Source: Amycolatopsis echigonensis
GTDB lineage: Bacteria; Actinomycetota; Actinomycetes; Mycobacteriales; Pseudonocardiaceae
Direction of reading: 5' to 3'
Length of the DNA stretch: 58,615 bases
Assembly: GCF_014174495.1 (NCBI RefSeq)
Contig: NZ_JACJHR010000057.1
Location: 1-58,615 of the forward strand
Part shown: piece by piece, positions 51,494 through 58,551 of the stretch
Position numbering within the stretch: the stretch's first letter is position 1
Layout of the letters: every line of letters starts with the position of its first letter
Program-made: the position numbers and the translations under genes
Notes under the pieces: generated by a model
What the model saw: the letters and a program-made list of their open reading frames with translations, nothing else
What the model was told of the DNA's origin: nothing
Database searches by the model: none

Positions 51494-52396
51494 ATGGTGG
51501 AGAAGATGACCGTCTCGGACACCACGAATGAGCTGGTGCCGTTGCGAACCGATTTCGATCGAGTGTGGCATGGGTACGACCGCGACCAGGTGCAGTTCTA
51601 CGTGAACGCGGTGGAAGCCGATATGCGGCTGCTCGCGACGGATCGAGATGCCGCCGCGGCGCGGGCGGAGGACCTGGCCCGGCAGTTGGAGGCAGCCCGG
51701 TCCCAGATTCGCGCGCTGAACGAGCGGGTGGATCGGATTAGCCGGTCGCCGATCGAGGCCGACGCGCTGACCGAGCGGCTGCGGCGCATGGTCGAACTCG
51801 CGCACGCGGAGGCTGACGAGATCACCGCACGGGCCCGCGCTGCTGCCGAGCAGAGTTGGGATACCGCGCGGCAGGCCGCGGAGCGGTTGCGGTGCCACCA
51901 TGAACGGCTGGTTGCCGAGGTCGATGCGCGGCGGGCGCAGATGGAGGCCGAGCATCGCGAGCTGATGAGCCGCGCCCACCAGCAGGTCGAGGCCATGACC
52001 CGGCACGCCGAACAACGGCGCCGCGACCTCGACGAGCAGGCCGCGCAACTGCGGAACCAGGTCGAGGCGGACTTCCAGATCGCGATGCGAGCGCGCCGTG
52101 AGGAAGCGCGACGTGAACTCGCGGATCAGCGCGCCGCGGCGCACCGCGAGGCACAACGACTGATCGACGAGGCCACCGCGCACGCGGCCCAGATCGTGGC
52201 CGACGCCCAGCGCCGCGTCGACGACCTGGAAAACCGGCGCACCCAGCTGGCTGCCGCGCTGCGCACCACCCAGCAACTGCTCGCCGACGCGGAGCCGCTG
52301 CTGGCCCCGTTACCGGAGGAAACCGATCCCTCAAGCGACGAGCAGGCCGACCGGACACCTGATGTGTCCGCTCGCCGTGGAAGTGTTGCCGCCTGA
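51494..52396 (+). CDS. DivIVA-domain coiled-coil protein
   Basis: A 300-residue protein. The N-terminal LRTDFDRVWHGYDRDQVQFY is the DivIVA-type membrane-curvature/dimerisation motif. Residues about 40-265 form a long Ala/Glu/Arg-rich coiled coil (ERVDRISRSPIEADALTERL, HREAQRLIDEATAHAAQIVA). Such proteins are cytoskeletal scaffolds for polar growth or cell-wall assembly. ATG 51494 is used (GGGGA four nt upstream); ATG 51506 is an alternative. It adjoins a stress cluster, so it may be a stress-specific paralogue rather than the essential DivIVA. That is inference. Confidence 0.75.
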   Translation: MVEKMTVSDTTNELVPLRTDFDRVWHGYDRDQVQFYVNAVEADMRLLATDRDAAAARAEDLARQLEAARSQIRALNERVDRISRSPIEADALTERLRRMVELAHAEADEITARARAAAEQSWDTARQAAERLRCHHERLVAEVDARRAQMEAEHRELMSRAHQQVEAMTRHAEQRRRDLDEQAAQLRNQVEADFQIAMRARREEARRELADQRAAAHREAQRLIDEATAHAAQIVADAQRRVDDLENRRTQLAAALRTTQQLLADAEPLLAPLPEETDPSSDEQADRTPDVSARRGSVAA

Positions 52397-52426
52397 GCGC
52401 CACGCGTGCCGCTCCTAGCCTGTCCC

Positions 52427-52453
52427 GGTTGCCCGCTCGGCCGACGGGCAACC
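52427..52453. terminator. Bidirectional hairpin terminator
   Basis: GGTTGCCCG (52427-52435) pairs with CGGGCAACC (52445-52453), loop 9 nt, between the convergent DivIVA-like and GAF-ANTAR genes. Confidence 0.6.
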
Positions 52454-52491
52454 GACGCTCTGGCTGACGATGATCACCGCCGCGGCGAGAA

Positions 52492-53220
52492 TCATGCGCT
52501 GGTGACGTGCGCGACGAACCGGGTGGCGAGGTCGCGCAGCTTGATGTTGTCGCGTTGGGATTGCTCGACCAACAGGGTGAATGCCTGGTCGGCGTCGATC
52601 CGGCTGACCGCCATGAGGATGCCTTTGGCCTGGTCGATCACCGCCCGGCTCTCCAGCGCGGTCCGCAAGTGCTCGGCGGTGTGGCGGGCGTGTTGGTAGC
52701 GGTGGTAGACGCGCAGTGCCGCGGTGACGGCGCTGGTGTAGAGGTCGAGCAGTTTCTCGTCCAGTTCGGCGAAGCCGTGGGCGTGAGTGCTGTAGCAGTT
52801 CACCTCGCCGGCGTGCCCGTCGTCGATGACGATCGGGGCGGACAGGAAGCTTGCGTATCCTGCCTCGGTGGCGTCGCGAGCGAAGTCCGGCCAGCGGTCA
52901 CGGGCCTGGGCGATCGACACGCGCACCAGCGTGCCCGATGCCGCGGCTTCGAGGCAGGGTCCGTGTCCGAGGGCGTATTGGTCTCGGTCGAGGCTCACGA
53001 CGACGTCGCTGGTGGTGGCCGCGGTCCGGGCGTTGCCCTCGTCGAGCAGAGTTACGGTCGCTTCGTCCACGCCCGGTACGGCCTTGGTGACCTGGGCGCA
53101 CACCTGCTGGAGCAAGACGGTGAAGTCGTCCACGCTGCCCAACGCCGCGGTCAGGCTTTCCAGTGCGCCGGTGACCTCGTCCAGCACCTGTGGCCACATC
53201 TCGTCCCGTGCGCGGTCCAT
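52492..53220 (-). CDS. GAF-ANTAR regulator
   Basis: A 242-residue protein with a GAF sensor domain (about 20-165, ALGHGPCLEAAASGTLVRVS) and a C-terminal ANTAR RNA-binding domain (LRTALESRAVIDQAKGILMA through NIKLRDLATRFVAHV). ANTAR proteins act as antiterminators by binding nascent RNA. GAGAGG five nt before ATG 53220 supports the start. Upstream, GGAT and GGGTAA spaced 16 nt apart resemble a sigma-B-type promoter. A second GAF-ANTAR protein is encoded at 57665-58447. Ligand and RNA targets are unknown. Confidence 0.9.
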   Translation of the reverse strand: MDRARDEMWPQVLDEVTGALESLTAALGSVDDFTVLLQQVCAQVTKAVPGVDEATVTLLDEGNARTAATTSDVVVSLDRDQYALGHGPCLEAAASGTLVRVSIAQARDRWPDFARDATEAGYASFLSAPIVIDDGHAGEVNCYSTHAHGFAELDEKLLDLYTSAVTAALRVYHRYQHARHTAEHLRTALESRAVIDQAKGILMAVSRIDADQAFTLLVEQSQRDNIKLRDLATRFVAHVTSA

Positions 53221-53429
53221 GATTGCCTCTCGTCGGCTGCCGGGCGTCGCAACGCCTGACTACCTCGGGTATCCCCGTCAGGCCGCCTGTTACCCATGAA
53301 CCCTGGGGTGCATCCGGTGCGCCAGCGCAGTCGATGCACCTTGACCTGCGGGAACCGGCGGTGACACGCCTGCCGGGCATCGAGTCGCGGATCCGGTGAA
53401 TGCGGGTGCGGAGGCGGTCGGTCGTGCGG
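53221..53429 (-). promoter_or_regulatory. Possible sigma-B-type promoter of the GAF-ANTAR gene
   Basis: On the minus strand the gap upstream of 53220 contains GGAT then GGGTAA with 16 nt between, resembling the GNNT-N14-16-GGGTAC/T element of stress sigma factors. No gene is present in this 209-bp stretch. Confidence 0.3.
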
Positions 53430-53765
53430 TCAGTGGAGGTGGCGGCGGACGGGGCCGACCCGGAGGTCGGGTTGGCTGCGTGCACTGCGGCGGTGGACCC
53501 GTACAGGAATGGAGATGGGCTCTCGACCTGGTGGCGGGGCGGGGTGGTCGCGGTCGTCGGTCGCGCGTCGGCGTGGATCGCGCAGCTCGGCGTAGGCGGC
53601 GAGCACCTCGGTCAGGCGTGCCGGATCGTTGGGTGCGTGCGCGGCGTCGGGGTGCAGGTGGCGCACCAGGGCCCGGTAGGCCGCGGCGATCTCGCTCGGC
53701 GTCGCCTCCCGCGAGACGCCGAGTACCTCGTACGGATCGGGTACCGGTGACGGTGACATGGTCAT
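53430..53765 (-). CDS. J-domain (DnaJ-like) protein
   Basis: A 111-residue protein whose residues 9-70 form a J domain (DPYEVLGVSREATPSEIAAA, YRALVRHLHPDAAH) with the HPD tripeptide at 38-40 that stimulates DnaK ATPase. The Arg/Pro-rich tail has no Gly/Phe or zinc-finger region, so it is a minimal type III co-chaperone. The start is ATG 53765 (ATG 53759 possible). It is the last gene of a five-gene minus-strand unit that begins with an Hsp20 gene, linking the cluster to protein quality control. Confidence 0.8.
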   Translation of the reverse strand: MTMSPSPVPDPYEVLGVSREATPSEIAAAYRALVRHLHPDAAHAPNDPARLTEVLAAYAELRDPRRRATDDRDHPAPPPGREPISIPVRVHRRSARSQPDLRVGPVRRHLH

Positions 53766-53773
53766 CCGCTGCG

Positions 53774-54196
53774 TCAGGGATGGTCGGTCCTGCTCGCCGT
53801 TCCCGTGGTGTCCTCGGGCACGGCGTGCAGATGGCTGACGGCGGTGTAAGCCTCGCGGGCGGCACCTTCCGCCTCGCCCAACGCGTGGCGCAGCGCGGCC
53901 AGTTCCCGACAGGTGCGGGCGACGTGCTCGGCCGGGTCGACATCGTCGTCGGCATGCAGCCGATACCGCTCGGGATAGTGCCCGACCTGCGGTGCCAGCG
54001 CTGCGGCCAGGTCACCCAGCGCGCCAAGCAGGTGGATCAGCTGCCAGGTCTCCTCGCGCAGGCTGGCAGGGTCGGGCCCGTGGCCGGCTGTCACGCGGTG
54101 ACCTACCGCGTGCTGCACGGCCTCGGTGACCCTCGTCAGCGCGGCGGCCAGCGACGCGCCGGGCGGTGATCCTGAACGAGTGCGGGAACGGGGCAT
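53774..54196 (-). CDS. Hypothetical helical protein of the Hsp20 operon
   Basis: A 140-residue protein, mostly helical (SLREETWQLIHLLGALGDLA, HVARTCRELAALRHALGEAE), with no recognised domain. ATG 54196 has GGGAG about nine nt upstream. It lies between a small acidic protein gene and the J-domain gene in the Hsp20 unit, 8 bp before the latter. Soluble, without membrane segments. Its role is unknown; co-transcription suggests a stress function. Confidence 0.6.
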   Translation of the reverse strand: MPRSRTRSGSPPGASLAAALTRVTEAVQHAVGHRVTAGHGPDPASLREETWQLIHLLGALGDLAAALAPQVGHYPERYRLHADDDVDPAEHVARTCRELAALRHALGEAEGAAREAYTAVSHLHAVPEDTTGTASRTDHP

Positions 54197-54215
54197 CGCA
54201 CGTTGCTCCCATCGA

Positions 54216-54410
54216 TCACGGCCAGGACTGATCGTCGGCGGGCTCGTCGGGCAGCGGCACGACGCGCCGCTGATCGGCCACGTCGGCCGGGTCGGCCTCG
54301 ACCACGTCAATCGGTTCGGTGACCGGGTCCGCGCCAGGCTCGTCCTCCAGGTCGGGTCGGGCGGGGCGCAGCTGGTCGGCCACGTCGTTCCAGGGCTTGT
54401 CCAGGCTCAT
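54216..54410 (-). CDS. Small acidic hypothetical protein
   Basis: A 64-residue, strongly acidic, Pro/Asp-rich protein (MSLDKPWNDVADQLRPARPD, PADVADQRRVVPLPDEPADD), probably disordered. GGGAGG seven nt before ATG 54410 and an ATGA overlap with the preceding gene show it is a genuine translated gene. Such small acidic proteins can be adaptors or inhibitors of partner proteins; no function is known. Confidence 0.6.
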   Translation of the reverse strand: MSLDKPWNDVADQLRPARPDLEDEPGADPVTEPIDVVEADPADVADQRRVVPLPDEPADDQSWP

Positions 54411-54838
54411 CGTGATTCCTCCCGTCGCGGAGTCGTCCCGTCGCGGTTGGTACCGGTACCGGCCAGGTCGTCGAGGGCGGGGGCGAGCAGCAGCGCGCCG
54501 GTGGTCAAGCAGCCGTGCAGGGCCCGCAGGTCGGCGTGGATCTCGTTGCTGACCTGCGGGCCGTGCTGCTTGGCCAGGGTCGCGGTGTGGTCCATCAGGG
54601 TCTGCACCAGGTCGGCCAGGGTGGTGGCGATCTCGTGCGTGCCGGTGATCACCGCGGACACCTCGGCCGCGCCAGGGGAACCAGTGCGCAGGGCGGTAGC
54701 GGCATCGGCGAGCCGCCGCCGGGCATCGGCCAGCGCCCCGCCGATCCGCGATCCGTCGATCCGCGTCCCGTCGGTGCGTGCCACCTCGGTCCGCGCTGCG
54801 TCGGTCGGCGCCGCGCCGTCATGCCTGGTGTCGGTCAT
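54407..54838 (-). CDS. Hypothetical protein of the Hsp20 operon
   Basis: A 143-residue protein. The N-terminal part has a degenerate repeat (ARTEVARTDGTRIDGSRIGG) followed by helical regions (DARRRLADAATALRTG, ATTLADLVQTLMDHTATLAK). GGGAGGG five nt before ATG 54838 supports the start. It is the second gene after hsp20, and its 3' end overlaps the small acidic protein gene. No domain was recognised. Confidence 0.6.
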   Translation of the reverse strand: MTDTRHDGAAPTDAARTEVARTDGTRIDGSRIGGALADARRRLADAATALRTGSPGAAEVSAVITGTHEIATTLADLVQTLMDHTATLAKQHGPQVSNEIHADLRALHGCLTTGALLLAPALDDLAGTGTNRDGTTPRREESR

Positions 54839-54934
54839 CGGTTCCCTCCCTTCCGCACCTCGTCGGCTTCCCCGCCGCGGCCCCGGAAACACCCCGCCGA
54901 CCGGGCGCGTCGGCGGGCCGGCGAGGGCGTGCGC

Positions 54935-55366
54935 TCAGGCGTTGATCTGCTTGCTGTCGCTGCCGGCGCTGATGGCGATCTTGCGGGGCTTGGCCTTCTC
55001 GGCGACCGGGATCCGCAGCGTCAGCACGCCGGCCTCGTAGCCGGCCTGGATGGTCTCGGTGTCCAGAGCCTCGCCCAGGAACAGCTGCCGGCTGAACACG
55101 CCGCGGGGCCGCTCGGCGACCTGGTACTCCACGTGCTCCTCGGTCTGGCCGCCGCGTTCGGCCTTGACGGTCAGCACGTTCTTCTCGACGTTCACCTCGA
55201 TCGAGTCCGCGCTGACGCCGGGCAGGTCGAACGCGACCACGTACTCGTCCCCGGTGCGGTAGGCGTCCATCGGCATCGCCGCGGGACGGGCCGCGGTCCC
55301 GTTGGCGCCGAAGAACTGCTGGGTCAGCCGGTCGAGCTCGCGGAACGGGTCGGTACGCATCAACAT
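54935..55366 (-). CDS. Hsp20-family small heat-shock protein
   Basis: A 143-residue alpha-crystallin-domain chaperone. DEYVVAFDLPGVSADSIEVN and NVLTVKAERGG begin the domain, and GVLTLRIPVAEKAKPRKIAI ends it, including the GVLTLRIP motif typical of the family. It prevents aggregation of unfolding proteins without ATP. AAGGAG eight nt before ATG 55366 is a good ribosome-binding site. It heads a minus-strand unit of five genes ending with a J-domain protein, and a candidate SigR/SigH-type promoter lies about 87 nt upstream. Confidence 0.9.
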   Translation of the reverse strand: MLMRTDPFRELDRLTQQFFGANGTAARPAAMPMDAYRTGDEYVVAFDLPGVSADSIEVNVEKNVLTVKAERGGQTEEHVEYQVAERPRGVFSRQLFLGEALDTETIQAGYEAGVLTLRIPVAEKAKPRKIAISAGSDSKQINA

Positions 55367-55452
55367 GTCACAGTCTCCTTCCACACCAATCAGGTTTTCG
55401 ATCAGGTCAGTTCCGATCGGGCGGGGTCGCAGCCCCGCCGTTCATTCTTGCT

Positions 55453-55478
55453 AACGGCCCGCTCAGCTTTTCTGTTCC
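55453..55478 (-). promoter_or_regulatory. Candidate SigR/SigH-type promoter of hsp20
   Basis: On the minus strand GGAAC (55474-55478) and GTT (55453-55455) are separated by 18 nt, matching the GGAAT-N18-GTT pattern of actinomycete thiol/heat-stress sigma factors. A GCGGGG/CCCCGC hairpin (55421-55438) lies in the predicted leader. Confidence 0.4.
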
Positions 55479-55650
55479 CCGTGACCACAACTTTGGCTAC
55501 AAGGCGAGGGAACCTGGGTGCCCGGACACGCCGAAGCCCGCCCTGGCGATGCAGTGGCGGGCCTCGTGGACTCACATGATCAAGGAAGGCTGGACGTTGT
55601 CCCCAACGACGACCGTGACCGGTGCTGGCCGTGGCGGGTCGGTCGGTGCG

Positions 55651-55728
55651 TCACGAGACGCAGTGCTGGCATTCCTCTCCGGTGTGCCAGCCAACGACGA
55701 GAGCCGGCCGCCACGGGCAGGTTGACAC
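55651..55728 (-). CDS. Possible 25-residue peptide with a CxxC motif
   Basis: A short frame from GTG 55728 to a TGA at 55651 encodes MSTCPWRPALVVGWHTGEEC then QHCVS. GGGG lies seven nt upstream. The WHTGEECQHC stretch with two cysteines is unlike random GC-rich translation, so it may be a micropeptide, or it may be the tail of a decayed gene. Evidence is thin. Confidence 0.2.
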   Translation of the reverse strand: MSTCPWRPALVVGWHTGEECQHCVS

Positions 55729-55772
55729 GAGGGCACCCCGGTACGGTCGTGCCGTTACCACCTCCTTCGCGT

Positions 55773-56153
55773 TCACCGGTGCTGCGATCCAGGAAGAGGG
55801 GTCCGCGCGGTCGGCGCGGCGTCGCGCAGCGGCGGCGGAGGAGACCGTTCGCGAGCTCCGACTCGCCGCGCGGTCCGCGCGAGATCACCGCTCACCGTGT
55901 GGGACAGCGGGTCGCGGCGCGAGGACGCCTCGTCGCCGCGGTGGCGACGTGTGGGCGCTGGTCCTGGTGGCCGGTCTCGCGGCGGGAGAGGCCGGGTCGC
56001 GGAGGAGCCGAAGCTGGCGGCGACGATCGCGTCGAACTCCGCGCGCACCCACGCGGGCTCCGCGCAGATCAGGTCGGCGAAGCGAGCCGGCCCGACCTCC
56101 AGGGGCCACGCGAGGTCGGTTCCCGCCCTGCGGGCAATGCTCGTGCCGTCCAT
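55773..56153 (-). CDS. Hypothetical protein with conserved-looking N-terminus
   Basis: A 126-residue protein. The first 50 residues (TSIARRAGTDLAWPLEVGPA, RFADLICAEPAWVRAEFDAI) look like a folded, coding-biased segment; the rest is Pro/Arg-rich and may be disordered or a frameshifted tail. GGGGAG eight nt before ATG 56153 supports the start. It is divergent from the MerR-type gene across an AT-rich promoter region. Function unknown. Confidence 0.55.
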   Translation of the reverse strand: MDGTSIARRAGTDLAWPLEVGPARFADLICAEPAWVRAEFDAIVAASFGSSATRPLPPRDRPPGPAPTRRHRGDEASSRRDPLSHTVSGDLARTARRVGARERSPPPPLRDAAPTARTPLPGSQHR

Positions 56154-56311
56154 CTCGATCACTCCCCAGCTGTGTGTCCACCAGGTTCTGACCGATAATT
56201 TTCTTATAGCGAGCGCTGTAGATTATGTCAAGGCGTCGCTGGAGGTACTGTGGTTCGGAGAGTGTCGGGTGAGGGTCAGGTCGACCCGTGGTGTCCGTGG
56301 GAGGCCCGCTC

Positions 56312-56638
56312 GTGACCAGGACTGATCTGCGCGATCTCGATGATGTCGACTATCCGGCGTACACCACGGGGCAGGCCGCGATGATGCTCGGTGTGCAGCA
56401 GGCGTTCCTGCGCAGCCTGGACACCGCTGGGCTGGTGCGTCCGCAGCGTTCCGGTGGTGGGCACCGCCGCTATAGCCGCCGCCAGCTGCACCTCGCCGCG
56501 CGCATCCGGGGGCTGCTCGACGACGGCCACGGGATCGTCGCGAGCGCCCGGATCATCGTGCTGGAAGACGAACTCGCCGCCGCTCACGCCCAGATCGCCG
56601 AGTTACGCAGCCGGCTGGAAACCGCGACGCACCCCTGA
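56312..56638 (+). CDS. MerR-family (HspR-like) regulator
   Basis: A 108-residue MerR-type protein with HTH YTTGQAAMMLGVQQAFLRSL, the wing LVRPQRSGGGHRRYSRRQLH, and a dimerisation helix (VLEDELAAAHAQIAELRSRL). The GGGHRRYS pattern and short length recall HspR, the repressor of dnaK/hsp genes in actinomycetes. GGGAGG seven nt before GTG 56312 fixes the start. Being close to hsp20 and a J-domain gene, it is a candidate regulator of this stress cluster. No HAIR-type operator was recognised nearby. Confidence 0.75.
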   Translation: MTRTDLRDLDDVDYPAYTTGQAAMMLGVQQAFLRSLDTAGLVRPQRSGGGHRRYSRRQLHLAARIRGLLDDGHGIVASARIIVLEDELAAAHAQIAELRSRLETATHP

Positions 56639-56643
56639 TCGCC

Positions 56644-56662
56644 CGGCACGTCACGCGTGCCG
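56644..56662. terminator. Small bidirectional hairpin
   Basis: CGGCACG (56644-56650) and CGTGCCG (56656-56662) form a 7-bp stem with a 5-nt loop between the convergent MerR-type and STAS genes. Confidence 0.45.
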
Positions 56663-56672
56663 CGTGGTCGTG

Positions 56673-57185
56673 TCAGGGGCCGTGGCCTTCTGAACCTGGC
56701 TCGCCACCGTCCGGGTTCGGTGGTTGTTCGCGCCGGACGCGGCCGTTGCCTGCGGGGTATGACGGTGCGGCCAGGGCCTGGGCACGGCTGGGGTGGACGT
56801 CGAACGTGGTGGTCAGGTCGAGCAGGGTCAGCGGCAGGAGTACCGGCCGGTGGGTGGCGACGACCCGGAACGCGATCCGGTGCTGGTGTGCGTGCTCGCG
56901 GGCCTGCAGGAGCGCGCTGATGCCGGCGGCGCCCAGGAACTGCACGTCGGTGAGGTCCGTGACGAGCACGGTGTGCCGGGAGCCGGTCAGAGCGTGGGTG
57001 AGTCGGCTCCGCAGTTGGGGCGCGGTGAGGAGATCCAGCTCGCCGTGAACCTCGGCGAGCAGCGCGCTGGGTGTGGGGCTGCTCAGCGCGACCCGCAACA
57101 CGGGACACGTGCCGTGGCCGGCGGGCGCGTGGTCCGGGTGGTCGGGCTCACCGGCGCCGGGCGGCCGAATGAGGCGGTCGGCCAT
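56673..57185 (-). CDS. STAS-domain protein lacking the phospho-serine
   Basis: A 170-residue protein with a STAS domain at about 25-130 (LLAEVHGELDLLTAPQLRSR, TVLVTDLTDVQFLGAAGISA, LLQAREHAHQHRIAFRVVAT). In anti-sigma-factor antagonists the loop is D-S-S-G with a phosphorylated Ser; here it reads GAAG, so that regulation is lost. It may be constitutively active or a structural subunit. ATG 57185 has only a weak upstream TGGGG. STAS proteins act with anti-sigma kinases in general stress control, fitting the surrounding genes. Confidence 0.7.
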   Translation of the reverse strand: MADRLIRPPGAGEPDHPDHAPAGHGTCPVLRVALSSPTPSALLAEVHGELDLLTAPQLRSRLTHALTGSRHTVLVTDLTDVQFLGAAGISALLQAREHAHQHRIAFRVVATHRPVLLPLTLLDLTTTFDVHPSRAQALAAPSYPAGNGRVRREQPPNPDGGEPGSEGHGP

Positions 57186-57664
57186 GACATGCCCCAGGGA
57201 GGTCGGCTGGGACGTCGCGGCGGCAGCGGGTGGGCAGGAGACACGGCCAGACCTCCGTCTCGCGATGCGGCGGAGGGACGCCGGCCGTGGCCCGCGCCGG
57301 GTCGTACGGTACGCGAGCCGTCGCAGGTGCGGATGGGCCTGGTTGTCCTGCTCCACCTGAGTGGATTTGCAGCACGTCCCGGCTGACTGCACAACCGCGA
57401 GCTGAGGTCATGCTAGTGGCGGTGGGTGCCCGCTTTCCAGAGGGCGAGGCACTGTCATAGCGGGGCTGGACGGGTTGCGGTCGGCGCGGGCGGTGCCAGA
57501 CTGGGGTCGTCGGGGGCGACCTCGATCATTCGATACGGTCATCGACGGTCGGTGTTCAGCAGCGCAGCATCGGATGCGATGAAGGTCGCCTCCGGCGCTC
57601 CCGCGGCAGGCCGGGGTGAGTCCGCGCGACCATGGCCGTTGCCGCGACAAAGGGGTTTGTGCGC
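57186..57664. other. Intergenic region between STAS and GAF-ANTAR genes
   Basis: About 480 bp holding the divergent upstream regions of both genes. Possible longer forms of either gene were considered, but no other gene, repeat or convincing promoter was seen. Confidence 0.35.
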
Positions 57665-58447
57665 ATGACCGGCGAAACCGAGCTGCTGACCATCGCCCAG
57701 GAGCTGGCCGAGGTGTCGCGGCTGGTCGAGGACGACGACGTGACGGGCGCACTGGGGCGCTTTGCCGAGCGGGTGATGCGCACCGTGCCGGGCTGCGCGG
57801 CGGCCACCGTCACCGTAACCGGCGTGCGGCCCGAGCAAGCGGACGTGGTGGCGGCCTGCGCGACGCCGGGTGCAGCGGCACCCGCGCAGGACATGCTGAC
57901 CGGCGACGGCCCGCTCGTGGAAGCGTTGCGGTATCGCGAACCCCGCCGGGTGGACGACACACGCACCGATCAACGATGGCCGCGGTTCAGCGCACGCTTG
58001 GCCGACCAGGGGTATCGCAGCGTCCTGGTGTTGCCGGTGCCGACCCGCCGCCGCGGCGGCGGGTCGGCGGTGCTGACGGTGTTCTCCGATGAGCCGCACC
58101 GGTTCGACGAGACCGTCCACGATGTCGTGCTGCTGCTGACGGTGCACGCTGGCGTGGTGTTCGACAACGCGCAGCTGTTCCACGACAGCCGCCGCCTGGT
58201 GGACCAGCTCAAGGTGGCGCTGGAGACCCGGCAGACGATCGGGCAGGCCCAGGGCCTGCTGATGCGCCACTTCGGCTGCGACGCCCAAGGCGGGTTCGGT
58301 CTGCTGAAGGGAGCCTCGCAGAACACCAACACGAAACTGCGGGATGTGGCCGAGACGCTGGTCTCCGCCCACGAACAGGACAACTTCGAAAGCGCCCTGG
58401 CCAAGTTCCGGCTTGACGCCGCCACCGCGGGAGCCGCGACGAGCTAG
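57665..58447 (+). CDS. GAF-ANTAR regulator, second copy
   Basis: A 260-residue protein with a GAF domain (about 10-160, LTGDGPLVEALRYREPRRVD) and a C-terminal ANTAR domain (LKVALETRQTIGQAQGLLMR through NTKLRDVAETLVSAHEQDNF). AAGGGG nine nt before ATG 57665 supports the start; an in-frame ATG at 57632 is less likely. It is an RNA-binding antiterminator of the same architecture as the protein at 52492-53220, but diverged enough to respond to a different signal. It converges with the partial hsp20 at the window end. Confidence 0.9.
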   Translation: MTGETELLTIAQELAEVSRLVEDDDVTGALGRFAERVMRTVPGCAAATVTVTGVRPEQADVVAACATPGAAAPAQDMLTGDGPLVEALRYREPRRVDDTRTDQRWPRFSARLADQGYRSVLVLPVPTRRRGGGSAVLTVFSDEPHRFDETVHDVVLLLTVHAGVVFDNAQLFHDSRRLVDQLKVALETRQTIGQAQGLLMRHFGCDAQGGFGLLKGASQNTNTKLRDVAETLVSAHEQDNFESALAKFRLDAATAGAATS

Positions 58448-58471
58448 CAGCCCGGTTTCTCGCAGCCACAG

Positions 58472-58528
58472 CAACGCCCGCGCCACCGACCCCGGCCCTG
58501 CTGGGCGGGGCAGGTGGCGCGGGCGTTG
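58472..58528. terminator. 16-bp-stem bidirectional terminator
   Basis: CAACGCCCGCGCCACC (58472-58487) pairs perfectly with GGTGGCGCGGGCGTTG (58513-58528) across 25 nt, between the convergent GAF-ANTAR and hsp20 genes. Confidence 0.75.
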
Positions 58529-58551
58529 TCGGGTCGACCGCCTGCGGGTGG

